Origin: Prionace glauca
Taxonomy: Eukaryota > Chordata > Chondrichthyes > Carcharhiniformes > Carcharhinidae
Length of the DNA stretch: 64,000 nucleotides
NCBI GenBank assembly: GCA_037974335.1
Contig: CM075760.1
Location: forward strand, 42,474,103 to 42,538,102
Reading direction: 5' to 3'
Position 1 is the stretch's first letter; every line of letters starts with the position of its first letter. A program made the translations under genes and the position numbers. Under the pieces are notes generated by a model that had not been told where the DNA came from, searched no databases, and saw only the letters and a list, made by a program, of their open reading frames with translations. Positions 22,289 to 32,030 of this stretch are shown one piece after another.

Positions 22289-22290
22289 CT

Positions 22291-22929
22291 CAAACAGAAA
22301 TAAATCAGACCGACTGAATACTTAAAATTTAATTTTAAATCACGTTTGTAAAATTAAAGTAAATATGAAATGTGTTTGGTTCACAATTACTTGTTATGAA
22401 TATTATCCAAACAGCCCAAATGTTGAGCATTTCCTTTGCCTGCTCTGTAAAACGGGAATTGGATATTTGAAAACATCCGTTTTAAACTTCACCCTGTATA
22501 TTTTGCCTCGGGATGCTCTCACTGCATTTCCCTGTGTCCGCGGTGGTGCTGTGGGGTTAGTAGCTGGTGAGCCGGCAGCCAGTGAATGGATTCACCCCGA
22601 GCTGGGTTCAGTCAGTGTTCTGATAGGGAGAATGGTTTCCTAGTTAGACACGTGGGGCGAGATTTGTAACCGGAAACATGGGGTTACCGATGGGGTTTAT
22701 TTATTCCGGTTTCAATTCTCCATCTCTGATTCCAGTAGAATCGACATCCGTGAGCGGATAAAGCTCGAGTCCCAGCTTCTTTCATCAGCTCAACAGAGAG
22801 ACGCCACAGTTACAACTGGAGCGGGTTTTTGGCTCCTTGTTATTTCGTGTGAATATTATACACATATCCTAATTTTAAACTGAACTCCTTGGACAATTGC
22901 TTGAGCAGGAATTTCATATGATCTGAAAA
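22291..22929. other. V-gene 5' flank
   Basis: Contains the presumed promoter regions of the split minus-strand pseudogene and of the plus-strand V gene at 22930. No additional gene recognised; I could not identify a leader exon for the pseudogene. Confidence 0.4.
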
Positions 22930-23262
22930 ATGTTCCGAATTTACAGATTCTCTTTGCTGCTTTTCACTCTGATCTTCACGGGAGTGACTGGAGCAGATGA
23001 GGTGATGCAGCTCCCTCGGTGGGAGGTTGTCAGCGAAGAGGAAACCATATCCATCAACTGCACCACCACCACTGCGTTTAACAGCTTGTATTGGTACAGA
23101 CAGTCCCCGAATCAGCCACCCCAGCATCTGGTGATGGCCAAAAGAGAAACCGATCAAAGCGAGAGGATCACTGCCTCAATCGGGGGAGGCTACAAATTCA
23201 GTGCCCTGACTGTGAGAGACGCCAGAGTTACAGACACCGCCACCTATCTCTGTGCCGTGAGC
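22930..23262 (+). CDS. TCR alpha/delta-type V gene with intronless leader
   Basis: ATG at 22930 opens a signal peptide (FSLLLFTLIFTGVTG) that is continuous with the V domain; there is no leader intron. The mature start is ADEVMQLPRWEVVSEEET, with the first Cys in ISINCTTT, core Trp in LYWYRQSPNQPPQHLVM and second Cys in DTATYLCAVS. It is the closest relative of the minus-strand gene at 2831-3163, with the same TGVTG signal end, the PQHLVMA motif and the ITASI framework. The frame and RSS are intact, so it should be functional. Two genes with the same intronless structure suggest a subgroup founded by loss of the intron, by retroposition or otherwise, and then duplicated with inversion. Confidence 0.92.
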
Positions 23263-23300
23263 CACAGTGTAACAAACACGGGGGGTCCCATACAAAAACC
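23263..23300 (+). promoter_or_regulatory. V-gene RSS, 22-bp spacer
   Basis: Consensus heptamer CACAGTG (23263-23269), 22-bp spacer by count, consensus nonamer ACAAAAACC (23292-23300). A one-base shorter spacer is usually tolerated in the two-turn class. Confidence 0.9.
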
Positions 23301-25017
23301 TGCACCGATTGTGAGATCCACTCTGTGTGTCTGCAATGTCGGCACAGGGAGTGATGGGAGTATTTTAAAATAGTCAAAAAAGGAAATGAACGCAACTGAA
23401 AACAAAATATAGAATCTAATTATTAAAACACCGTCAGAAATGAAGAGAGTTGAAAACAGAAATGGCGAAGAGGAAAGACGGAGCATGTAAACTAGACTGA
23501 GTCATTGGAAAACAGGACAGAGGAAATTTAAGTCATTGTGGAAGGAGTGGACAGAAAATGAGGAAAGTGTTGAAACAGAGATCAATATTGAAAAGAACCG
23601 AGTGTAATAGACAGAGTCAAAATCAGGTGATATCATAAATAAAGAGAGAATGGCCTTGTGGGATTATCGCGAGACGATTAATCCAGTAACTCAGTTAATG
23701 TTCAAGAGGCCCGGAATTCAGAATTTACTGATGACCATGCAACCATTGTTCCGTTGGTATATTTGTCTGATTATTAGCGAGCGTTCACGTCTTTCGAAAT
23801 GAACAATCCAGACTTATCAGTCGTGGATTTGTGGGCATATTAAAGCAAGATTAATCCGTCTACTCGCCTGAACAGGAAACGGCACAAATGCTCTGGTATC
23901 AATACTAAACATCAAATGCAACAAATTCAAAATAATGAGAAAGGCATCAGAGGCAGTCGCAGTATCATAAAAGTAGTAAAACCTACAATAATCCGCTACA
24001 CAAAAATCCCGCACTATCACGCAGCAATGTTAACAACATTGAGAGTGGCTTTTTCACAGATGAGATCCCAAGACCTCATCTTTCACTAAAAGGTGGAGAA
24101 CAGTGAGTTCACCTTGTCACAGGTGACAGCTGGAGTTACAGGAAATATCTTCACACCACAAACCACAGAGTGTTTAGGGGAAGGGTCTATATGTGAATTT
24201 CAGATGCTCGGGCGTAGAAACAGGTCTTCTGGACCACAAGGTCTGGGATCCAACCTCACTTCGGTGTTTTATGACTACAGAAGCAGTGTTTCCGGGCCGG
24301 TCACACAAGTGGATTATCAGCTTGGAATTTTTTTACAATACGCAATGACAGGTGGTAAGAGTCGGTGAGTTCAAAGGTCACCGATCTTCCACGGGTTAAT
24401 GGAAACCACTGCAGGAATTTGTCTCGTGTAATCAGGCTCCAATCTATTATCAGTCTCTAGTCAACCAGTGTAACCTCAGCGAGTGCACCAGGAGGATGAG
24501 AAGGGAGACTTAACGAATGAACTATAGAAATAATTGCATTTCAATGTCACTGAGTAATCTGAATAAGACGTTCAGCACAATGTTTCTAATCGAAGTGGTT
24601 CCTCAATGAATCATAAATTGAGAGACAGAGGGGGGAGTGTGTGCGTGTACATGTGTCTGTGTGAGAGTGAGTTCAAAATAACTGCAAAATACCTGGACTC
24701 CTCAATCTCTTTATCCCAGGGTTCCTGTGGCAACCCTGTCTGACACAGAATTAAACATTCCCACTGTTTTCTGTGTTAATAAAGTTTTTAACATCACCAC
24801 AGTGACAACACCGGAAATGAGCTTCCTTGGGTTAGAAAGTACTTTCCGACATCTGAATGCTGTAAAAGGCATCAATAAATTAATAAATTAATATTAATAA
24901 ATTCTTTCTTTCCGATTTCGACTGAAATATCTTTCTAAAGATTAAATTCATTGTCCTCATGTTTCCACGGGCCCAGTAAAGTTAATTTAATTTTCATTTT
25001 TTAAAATTTAAATCCGA
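23301..25017. other. Intergenic, mostly unrecognised
   Basis: 23650-23800 shows a diverged copy of the repeat family also seen at 40680-40960 (ATTAATCCAGTAACTCAG, then CCCGGAATTC and TACTGATGACCAT blocks). The rest holds A-rich anonymous sequence and no gene signal. Confidence 0.4.
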
Positions 25018-25380
25018 TTCTTTCCTGGATTGGGTAAATGAGTGGTCGCCTAGGATTTCCCGGATTCTGTCTCCAGTCGGTTCAGAGATTCTTTCCGCGC
25101 CAGAGGACACAGGGCAGTCTGGCAGGAATAAGAATCCGGCAACTTCCCGAGGAAACAGCGCAGTGCTCAGTGAATGCTGCACCGTCAGAGCTGTCAGCCT
25201 CTCGGTGACCTGTTCAATCGAGGACACCGTGTTCCTTCTCAGCTGGAGGTGACACATCACATGGTCACTGTTTCCAAGAAGAGCAGGAGGAATGTCCTGT
25301 TTGATATCTGTTCACCAATCACAATTACCGAACACTACAATATTACTGATGGAAATGACACGCTGAGTCTGAATTAGCTG
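25018..25380 (+). repeat. Arm of a 360-bp inverted duplication (with 31385-31735)
   Basis: Shared blocks in the same order on opposite strands include TTCTGTCTCCAGTC, GAGGAAACAGCGCAGTG, AATGCTGCACCG, AGAGCTGTCAGCCTCTCG, GTCACTGTTTCCAA and TTCACCAATCACAAT. The second arm is in minus orientation 6 kb away. The V genes 26053 and 30229 and a V relic lie between the arms. Part of it may belong to a widespread vertebrate repeat. Confidence 0.7.
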
Positions 25381-25401
25381 CTGTGTTCTCTGCTGAATTG
25401 C

Positions 25402-25521
25402 TCCCTCGTGTCAGGGGGATTCGCGGGGTAAATATATGAGGTTAGGGGGAGAGGGTCTGGGTGGGACTGTGGTCGCTGCAGATTCAGTGGCCGAATCTCA
25501 TTCTGCACTGTAGGGATTCTA
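25402..25521 (+). repeat. Elasmobranch SINE 3' part
   Basis: GTCAGGGGGATTCGCGGGG, GAGGGTCTGGGTGGGACTG and CTGCACTGTAGGGATTCTATG match the 3' half of the SINE at 5056-5312. Its tail passes directly into the TGACGTCA array. Confidence 0.75.
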
Positions 25522-25522
25522 T

Positions 25523-25830
25523 GACGTTATAATGCTCTGACGTCAGAATGCCGGAAGTTCTGTCGCATGCGCACTCACCTCCCCCACACTATCATTACCG
25601 AAGCTCCTTCACTGATTCACTTTGCGCTCACAGGACCCAGCGACGTTATAATGTTCTGACGTCAGAATGCCGGAAGTTCTGTCGCATGCGCACTCACCTC
25701 CCCCACACGATCATTACCGAAGCTCCTTCACTGATTCACTTTGCGCTCACAGGACCCAGCGACCACTGTAGGGATACTGTGACGTTATAATGTTCTGACG
25801 TCAGAATGCCGGATGCTGTGACGTCACAAT
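25523..25830 (+). promoter_or_regulatory. Tandem CRE array upstream of V gene 26053
   Basis: Four perfect TGACGTCA sites at 25538, 25657, 25796 and 25819 lie in a tandem array. The unit (GACGTTATAATG to GGACCCAGC) is 119 bp, repeated twice and then partially with 139-bp spacing. The third unit is preceded by a copy of the SINE tail CACTGTAGGGAT. TGACGTCA is the CREB/ATF site; CRE-type elements are established parts of TCR V promoters. A TATAAA at 25870-25875 follows, 180 bp before the leader ATG. Confidence 0.75.
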
Positions 25831-25869
25831 ACCGGATGCTCTGTGCATGCCCATTCTCCTCCCCAAAGC

Positions 25870-25875
25870 TATAAA
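25870..25875 (+). promoter_or_regulatory. Candidate TATA box of V gene 26053
   Basis: AGCTATAAACGC lies downstream of the CRE array and about 180 bp upstream of the leader ATG at 26053, so a start site near 25900 is plausible. Predicted from motif and position only. Confidence 0.5.
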
Positions 25876-26052
25876 CGCTGAGCTCCCTCACTTCTTCAGT
25901 TTGTGATCACAAGTGCCAGCGACCAGGTTCTAACAGCCACAGTGGTACTGGTTTGGGGCTCGGTTTGATATCCAATAGCATTACTTTCCCAAGAGCTTCT
26001 CTCAGCCTGGGATCTGCTGACAGCTGCGTCACATAAGTCGATAGAATCCAGC

Positions 26053-26549
26053 ATGCTTCTGAGCTTCACTTTGATGATTATTTTCCTGGATTTCTTACTA
26101 TTCCCTCGGTGTAAGTGTGGTCACTATTTCTGACAGGAATGTTTCACACCTCAGCAATGTTAGGTTCTGTTAAATTGTACTCAGCTTTATTGTATTATCT
26201 CGAATTGTGAATACGATTGTACTTTATTGTACTGCATTATAGTACGTTGTGTTATTACTGCTAATGTACAATTGCAGATGCCGCTGGCAGTGAAGAGTTA
26301 TCACAGTCTCCGGAGTCAGTGGTTGTTACCGAGGGAGCCACTGCATCGTTGAACTGTTCAACCACAGTAGCTGTACTGACCCTGCAATGGTACAGACAAA
26401 ATCCAGACAGAACCCTGCAGCACCTGATGAGTGGTACCAGCGAGCAGGGCAGGATCACGGCTCAATACAATTTCGCAGAGAATCACAGCGTTCTGAATGT
26501 TAGTGAAACTCGACTGACAGACACTGCCACCTATTTCTGTGCGATGAGG
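26053..26549 (+). CDS. TCR alpha/delta-type V gene, two exons
   Basis: Leader exon 26053-26110 (58 nt, LSFTLMIIFLDFLLF, phase-1 donor GTAAGT), 167-bp intron, acceptor AATTGCAG, V exon 26278-26549. The mature domain starts near EELSQSPESVVVTEG, with the first Cys in ASLNCSTTV, core Trp in LQWYRQNPDRT and second Cys in DTATYFCAMR. Canonical TCR alpha/delta V features are complete and the frame is open. It is preceded by four CRE sites and a TATA-like box, the best-defined promoter in the window. It would be transcribed in thymocytes before and after joining, but that is family knowledge. Rearranges through the RSS at 26550. Confidence 0.93.
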
Positions 26550-26588
26550 CACAGTACAGCAAAGACCGTACAGGGCCGTACAAAAACC
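26550..26588 (+). promoter_or_regulatory. V-gene RSS, 23-bp spacer
   Basis: Heptamer CACAGTA (26550-26556, last base differs from consensus), 23-bp spacer, consensus nonamer ACAAAAACC (26580-26588). The critical CAC is intact. Confidence 0.9.
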
Positions 26589-26935
26589 TGTCGCGATCAC
26601 CCGCAAAGTGTATAGCCTGTTTCGGGAGCTGGGACTTTAATCACTCTCTCCCTTGGATACGCACCATAATCACCCGATCAATGAAACCTCTGCCTGATTT
26701 GGAGTTTCATATCAAATTATTCTTATCATATCTCTTTCATATCAAAAGAGAAGGGACAAAATACATTTAAATTCGACTGTTTTCCGTGGAAATGTCATCT
26801 GGGGAGCACGTGTTCCATGGTGCTTCCGGATTGAAATCATCATGCTATTCGGTGAATCAATATTCGAAGGATCTTTGTCTATTTCTTGTGATAAACCCCA
26901 TTCCAGTCTATGATACATTCTACCTTTGGCTGCAG

Positions 26936-27200
26936 GGCCAAGTGACGCACACTGAGTCTCCAGAATCTATCGGCGGTGAAGACCCTGGAAGGACAGTCAG
27001 TGATTTTAAGGGACAGCCACTCCATATCTGAAAGCTTGCTGTACCTATCTATACACAGCATTATTCCGGGTAAGTTACGAGAACTTTAATGAAGAGATGG
27101 AGGCCCAGACATTGAAATATCTCCCAAGATCTCTCAGACCGGTTCGCTGTTAATTTCAATGAACAAAGACTGCGATGTAACTGTTTGATAAATAAACAAA
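26936..27200 (+). pseudogene. TCR V relic
   Basis: After a TTTGGCTGCAG acceptor-like site at 26935 the sequence reads GQVTHTESPESIGGEDPGRT, similar to V framework 1. Further on in another frame it reads SQDLSDRFAVNFNE, similar to the framework 3 start of TCR V domains. Cys-bearing parts, the RSS and a leader are missing or unrecognisable. This is an eroded V segment between two intact V genes, identified only from these two patches. Confidence 0.55.
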
Positions 27201-27714
27201 CATTTATCCCACTTTCACAGAACAGTGGACAGCGATAGATCAATATTATTTATTGCATTGATATTTGTTACCATCTAGAGTAAAGCACCGCAAACTATAA
27301 GGGAAGAACATTCAATAGTAAATTTCAAAAAGGCATTGCCAGACCTTCAGAACGGAAAACAAAACGTGGAATGCGGGGTGAAAAGAGCAAATGGGAAAGA
27401 TCTTCCATGGAGCCGCAGGGAGGGGAAATTGTTTCTGATCCATTCGCACCCTTCAGTCACTATTTCTTTCTCAGTCACTTGAGCAGTAAGCAGATACAAG
27501 ATAGTCACAGACTGCGGCAGGTTCAGCTGTCGCTGTTTCCTCTCCATCACCTGCGACTGACGCTGAGAACTCCGCACTTCCATCAGCTTTGAGTCTGCGG
27601 TGACCCCGGCCTGAGTTTCCTTTTGCTGCTCTCACTGTAACACCATTGTGTGTTTGTAGACATTGCTGCCGCTGGCCGATTTCTGTCATTGGTTAGATCA
27701 GAAGTTCAGTGTTT
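27201..27714. other. V 5'-flank-like duplicate without V gene
   Basis: 27580-27690 resembles the flank upstream of the orphan leader exon (1905-2030): TGAGTCTGC, TTTGCTGCTCTCACT and CATTGTGTG... GACATTGCTG in the same order. No leader or V exon follows. Anonymous sequence otherwise. Confidence 0.4.
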
Positions 27715-27836
27715 AAGTCTATTTATTAGTGTAGCAAGTAGGCCTATATTAACACTGCAATGAAGTTACTATGAAAATCCCCTAGTCGCCACATTCCGGC
27801 GCCTGTTCGAGTTCACTGAGGGAGAGTTTAGCATGG
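27715..27836 (+). repeat. Interspersed repeat (short SINE-like family)
   Basis: The run GTAGGCCTATATTAACACTG, AATGAAGTTACTATGAAAAT and CCACATTCCGGCGCCTGTTC is also found in part, reversed, at 33010-33060 and 35125-35195. It is probably a widespread elasmobranch repeat. Confidence 0.6.
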
Positions 27837-27861
27837 CTGATCAGCGACTGGTTCAGGAAGT

Positions 27862-29166
27862 GAACATAAGAACATAAGAAATAGGAGCAGGAGTAGGCCA
27901 TCTGGCCCTTCGAGCCTGCCCCGCCATTCAATAAGATCATGGCTGATCTGTCGTGACTCAGCTCCACCTTCCCGCCCTCTCCCCATAACCCTTAATCCCT
28001 TCTCTTATCAAAAACCCATCAACCCGTTTCTTAAAAATATTTAGCGAGGCAGCCTCCACCACTTCAACGGGCAGAGAATTCCAGAGATTCACCACCCTTT
28101 GAGTGAAGAAGTTCCTCCTCAACTCTGTTCTAAACCGCCCCCCCCTTTATCTTGAGGCTGTGCCCCCTAGTCCTACTGTCTTTTTTGAGCGGGAACAGTC
28201 TCTCCACCTCTATCCTATCCATCCCATTCATCATCTTATACGTCTCAATGAGATCTCCCCATTCTTCTAAACTCTAACGAGTACAAGCCTAGTTTATTCA
28301 GCCTCTCCTCATAGCTCAATCCCCTCAACTCCGGTATCAGCCGAGTAAACCTCCTCTGCACTCCCTCCAGGGCCAAAACATCCTTGCGCAGGTGCGGCGC
28401 CCAAAACTGCACACAGTACTCCAGCTGCGGCCTCACCAATGCCCTATACAGCTGCAGCAAGACCTCCCTACTTTTATATTCAATCCCCTTCGCTATGAAG
28501 GCCAGCATCCCATTCGCCTTCCTGACCACCTGCTGTACCTGCAAGCTGGGTTTTTGCGACTCATGCACAAGGACCCCGAGGTCCCTCTGCACCGTCGCCT
28601 GCTGCAGTTTTTCGCCCCGTAAGTAATAGTCCTTCCTACCATTCCTCCTACCAAAGTGGACCACCTCACACTTGCCAACATTAAATTCCATTTGCCATTT
28701 CCTGGCCCATTCGCCCAGCCTATCTAGATCCTTCTGCAGACTCTCCACACCCTCCGCACAATTTGCCTTTCCCCCAATCTTGGTGTCATCAGCAAACTTC
28801 GACACCCTGCACTCTGTGCCCTCCTCCAGATCATCTATATAAATGGTAAATAGCTGAGGCCCCAGCACCGACCCCTGGGGCACCCCACTAGTCACCAACC
28901 GCCAATCCGAATAGCATCCATTGACCCCCACTCTCTGCCTCCTATTTGACAACCAATCCTCTATCCACGCTAACACCCTACCCCCAACTCCATGTCCCCT
29001 GACCTTCTGCAATAACCTCTTGTGAGGTACCTTGTCAAACGCCTTCTGAAAATCCAGAAAGACCACATCCACCGGCTCTCCTCCATCCACTGCTCTAGAC
29101 ACATCCTCATAGAACTCCAGTAAATTTGTCAGACACGACTTCCCTTTAATGAAACCGTGTTGCGTC
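27862..29166 (-). mobile_element. CR1 LINE, 5'-truncated
   Basis: The minus strand encodes FIKGKSCLTNLLEF, VFLDFQKAFDKVPHKRLLQK, GVPQGSVLGPQLF, FADDTKIGG and LRALVRPQLEYCVQFWAPH-like blocks: the CR1 reverse transcriptase from mid-domain to the C-terminus. It continues to a 3' end with repeated GAACATAAG (27862-27880). The frame is open for over 300 codons but changes frame near 28260. It belongs to a different CR1 subfamily from the copies at 12262 and 20489. Endonuclease and N-terminal parts are missing. Confidence 0.88.
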
Positions 29167-30228
29167 CGCCCTATCAAGAAATGGGCATTTCTCTGCCCAT
29201 TTGCTCCTAACTGTTCTTGCCTTTCCTGGTTTATGGAAATTGTGCGCATTTCCCTTTCCCAGTCTTTAACGTAAACAATTAAATCTTTTTCTGTTACCTT
29301 GTACATTAATTCAGAACCTCTCTAATACAGCTGCTCAGCTTCCCATCCGCATCACTGATAACGATTTTGCAAAGTATTGAATCATTTAAGAACACTGACA
29401 CTCCTGGTCCGAGTCTACTGGTACGCAATATGGAGTGAAACCACTGTTACACAGAGGCAAAGTTGTAGAATTCCAATGTGACATTATTATTGAGTTCAAT
29501 TCTCTCCAGACTAAGTCTACCTGTGACTACACTATCTATGGTAGCCCCGCCCACAGGTTTCCTGTGCTGTTCTCACCCTGATCTGTCTCACCTGCGTTAT
29601 TTTATTAGAGCTTTTATTGGAGATATCGATCTTTTCTGCTTTCCCCTGCTTGGCACTCTTTTGATCAGCAGTCATGGGGAGGCAACCTATATTCACACTC
29701 TGAAAGAGGGTTTCTCACACTGCAAAGTTACAAATTGAGGGAACATCGTGTGGAAATATCTTAGGCCATTCATTATTCTATCACTTCTAATGAAGTAGAT
29801 GACTCAACTCTAAAAAAACATGGTCCCCCACCATAACTGCTTTCCCAAACATGTTTCAAAACAAGCTGCTTGTTATGTTGTTGTGTGGGCGGATATTGTC
29901 ATTCTCCATGTCAGAACAGAGCCTCAAGACTCAGGGAACCAGTCGGTTCCTGAAATGACAGTTGAAGGGGAAAGTAATCCCCTGTCGTGGGATGACCAAA
30001 TTCACTTCTCTCCGCCAATAGGATGAATTGCAGACAAAGGAACGATGAGATCATTGGTTGCATTGAAGTACATAGAAACTTGAAGCTGATTGGATGTCAT
30101 TTGATGACATTTTCAGCAGTAAACCAATCAACAGGGGCCGGGATCTGACTCGATCTCTTCCGCTCTTGAATAAAAAAAATTCAGATTCAACCCATTCTGG
30201 TCAAATTCGCCGCGAGCTCTCTACAAAC
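29167..30228. other. V 5' flanks
   Basis: 29500-29730 resembles the flanks at 1905 and 27580 and ends without a V gene. The part near 30060-30170 looks like the promoter of V gene 30229: CCAAT-type motifs at 30088 and 30124, an inverted ATGTCAT/ATGACAT pair at 30094-30110, and an AATAAAAAAA run at 30168. Confidence 0.45.
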
Positions 30229-31108
30229 ATGTCTCCTTTTACTCTGCATTTATTCCTCACAGCGGCAGCACTTTTAACCGGTAGGTTCACAAACTGATCC
30301 ACTCTGTGCTACACATCTTTGCCATAAACTGCATTCTATCCTGCACTTCGCTCAGTGCGAGGGGCTGAGGGTGTGTGGTCAGGGAATGGATTGATCTCAA
30401 CATCGAAAAATTATCAGGTTCTCAACACTGTTGTGATTAGGCACAATTCCCCATGGAATGAGAGAGATTGAGTTGGGCTCAGGTTGAAACCAGTGAATAA
30501 CTTGGGCAACACCACACTTCAAAAAGAAAGACCGAGAGCAGTTACCAATTACAGGAACTGAAGGCGAGAAACTGATCTCGTTAGAAAGAACAGAAAGTTT
30601 ATGGTAGAAACTTTAGTTAATCGCCATAACCACCTTCCCTTTCCAGCCGCTGAACTGTCAAATATATTTTTGTTGCTCTGTGTGATTTCTTTCTGAGATT
30701 ATTGCTTAAGATGACGACATATTCGGTGGGGGATGCGGGTAGGTGGGGGAGACAGAGTAAAGTCGCATTGTTTAGTTTAATATTTCTTTGCTTTCTTACA
30801 GGACATTGTGGAGGAGATTCTGTTTCACAGACACCGGCTGCAGTCACCGTCACTGAAGGAGATGTTGTTCAGTTACTCTGTAATTTCACAGCTACAAGTA
30901 CCAGCACTCCTTATTTATTCTGGTACCGACAGCATTCCAGCGGGTCCATGGAATTTCTGCTGAGGAGATATAGAAACAGCAACAAAACAGAGACATCCCC
31001 AGGGGACCGTTTTTCAGCGGAGCTCAATGAAACAACCCGCACCGTCCCGCTGCAAGTGTCTAAAACAGAGCTGACAGACTCCGGGGTGTATTACTGCGCA
31101 CTGAGACC
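30229..31108 (+). CDS. TCR V gene (CALRP class), two exons
   Basis: Leader exon 30229-30280 (52 nt, FTLHLFLTAAALLT, phase-1 donor GTAGGT), 521-bp intron, acceptor TTTCTTACAG, V exon 30802-31108. The domain starts GGDSVSQTPAAVTVTEGDVV. The first Cys is in QLLCNFTA, core Trp in LFWYRQHSSG, GDRFSAELNE follows, and the second Cys is in DSGVYYCALRP. All hallmarks of a functional TCR V are present. The CALR end and DRFSA framework are reminiscent of delta-type or the alpha/delta-shared V genes of other vertebrates, but this is inference. It has the longest leader intron of the group. Confidence 0.93.
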
Positions 31109-31147
31109 CACAGAGACACAGAGCTGGGCTGAACCTGTACAAAAAGT
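31109..31147 (+). promoter_or_regulatory. V-gene RSS, 23-bp spacer
   Basis: Heptamer CACAGAG (31109-31115), 23-bp spacer, nonamer ACAAAAAGT (31139-31147). One heptamer and two nonamer differences from consensus. Confidence 0.85.
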
Positions 31148-31384
31148 CTCAGAGCCTCACGCAACATAACGGATCAGAGTGAGTCTGAAATGAAACCTGA
31201 AATCGTAGCGACTTCTCAATCTTTACTGAGAATATTTTTATTAATAACAAATATGTTGCAAAATTAAAACATCGAGACACTTAAAAGAATGAGCTTGAGA
31301 ATATTTTTGTAAATTTTAATGTCCCGAAGTGTTTTATGTAATAAACACAGCAGCTATTTTTGGACTCACAATGATATTATTTCA

Positions 31385-31735
31385 TTCAGTAATATTGTAG
31401 TGCTCTGTCTGTGTCAGTCATTGTGATTGGTGAACACATTCCGAACAGGGTGTTTCTCTTGCTGTTTTTGGAAACAGTGACCATGTGGCACCTCCACCTG
31501 AGAGGGAAGACGGTACCCCAGATTTAACAGGTCATCGAGAGGCTGACAGCTCTGCCGGTGCAGCATTTCTAAACACTGCGCTGTCTCCTCGGTAAGTTCC
31601 CGGAGTATTGTTCCGGATAGATTGCTGATGTCTCCTGGAGTGGAAGGAATTTCTGAAGGGACTGGAGACAGAATTCGGGAAGTCTCGGGGAGTGGTGTCC
31701 ACTCATTAACCCGATCTGGGCAAAACAAACTGAAA
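31385..31735 (-). repeat. Arm of a 360-bp inverted duplication (with 25018-25380)
   Basis: Reverse-orientation partner of 25018-25380, sharing the blocks listed there. It begins about 240 bp beyond the RSS of V gene 30229. Confidence 0.7.
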
Positions 31736-31913
31736 TAACGAAAACGAAATTAAAACCAAACATTATTGGTTCCCGTGGAATCAGGAAGGCAATGAACGCA
31801 ACCTATACAAAAGGTATCCGTCGGAAAAAGAGATCGTACTTTTAATGATGTAGCGCCTTTCACAGACTCCAGAGGTCAAATGGGACTTGTGAACCTAAGG
31901 AATTTCATTTTCA

Positions 31914-32030
31914 GTGTAGAACATAGAACATTACAGCGCAGTACAGGCCCTTCGGCCCTCGATGTTGTGCCGGCCAGTGGGACCAATCTAATGACCCTCT
32001 AACCTAAACTATTCCAATCTTATCCATATG
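31914..32030 (-). mobile_element. CR1 3' end fragment
   Basis: GTAGAACATAGAACATTACA, AGTACAGGCCCTTCGGCCCT and CGATGTTGTGCCGGCC are the complement of a CR1 3' end, as at 20505-20560. Only about 115 bases remain. Confidence 0.75.

Larger units (their letters stand above)
20242..22290 (-). pseudogene. TCR V pseudogene split by a CR1 insertion
   Basis: On the minus strand an acceptor TTTGAGCAG (near 22287) opens a V exon: SDLSHGDSVTLSLPSELETE. The exon then stops at a 1.6-kb CR1 element and resumes at about 20488 with TLSLTCTYD (first Cys), VLSWYRQHSD (core Trp), RFSGELQTSSKFTSLTISG and DAAVYHCALS (second Cys). The insertion point is in framework 1, before the first Cys. The downstream part also has a one-base length change in the T7 run near 20387, and the RSS heptamer is degenerate. 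The framework 1 portion is present twice because of a 101-bp tandem duplication (22090-22288). The gene is clearly non-functional. The CALS end links it to the 30229 and 7935 class. Confidence 0.85.

Noticed and set aside
29820-30026. Possible V framework fragment (QSVPEMTVEGES-like) upstream of V gene 30229
   Set aside because: Only a dozen residues resemble a V domain; no Cys, Trp or RSS. Could be chance.
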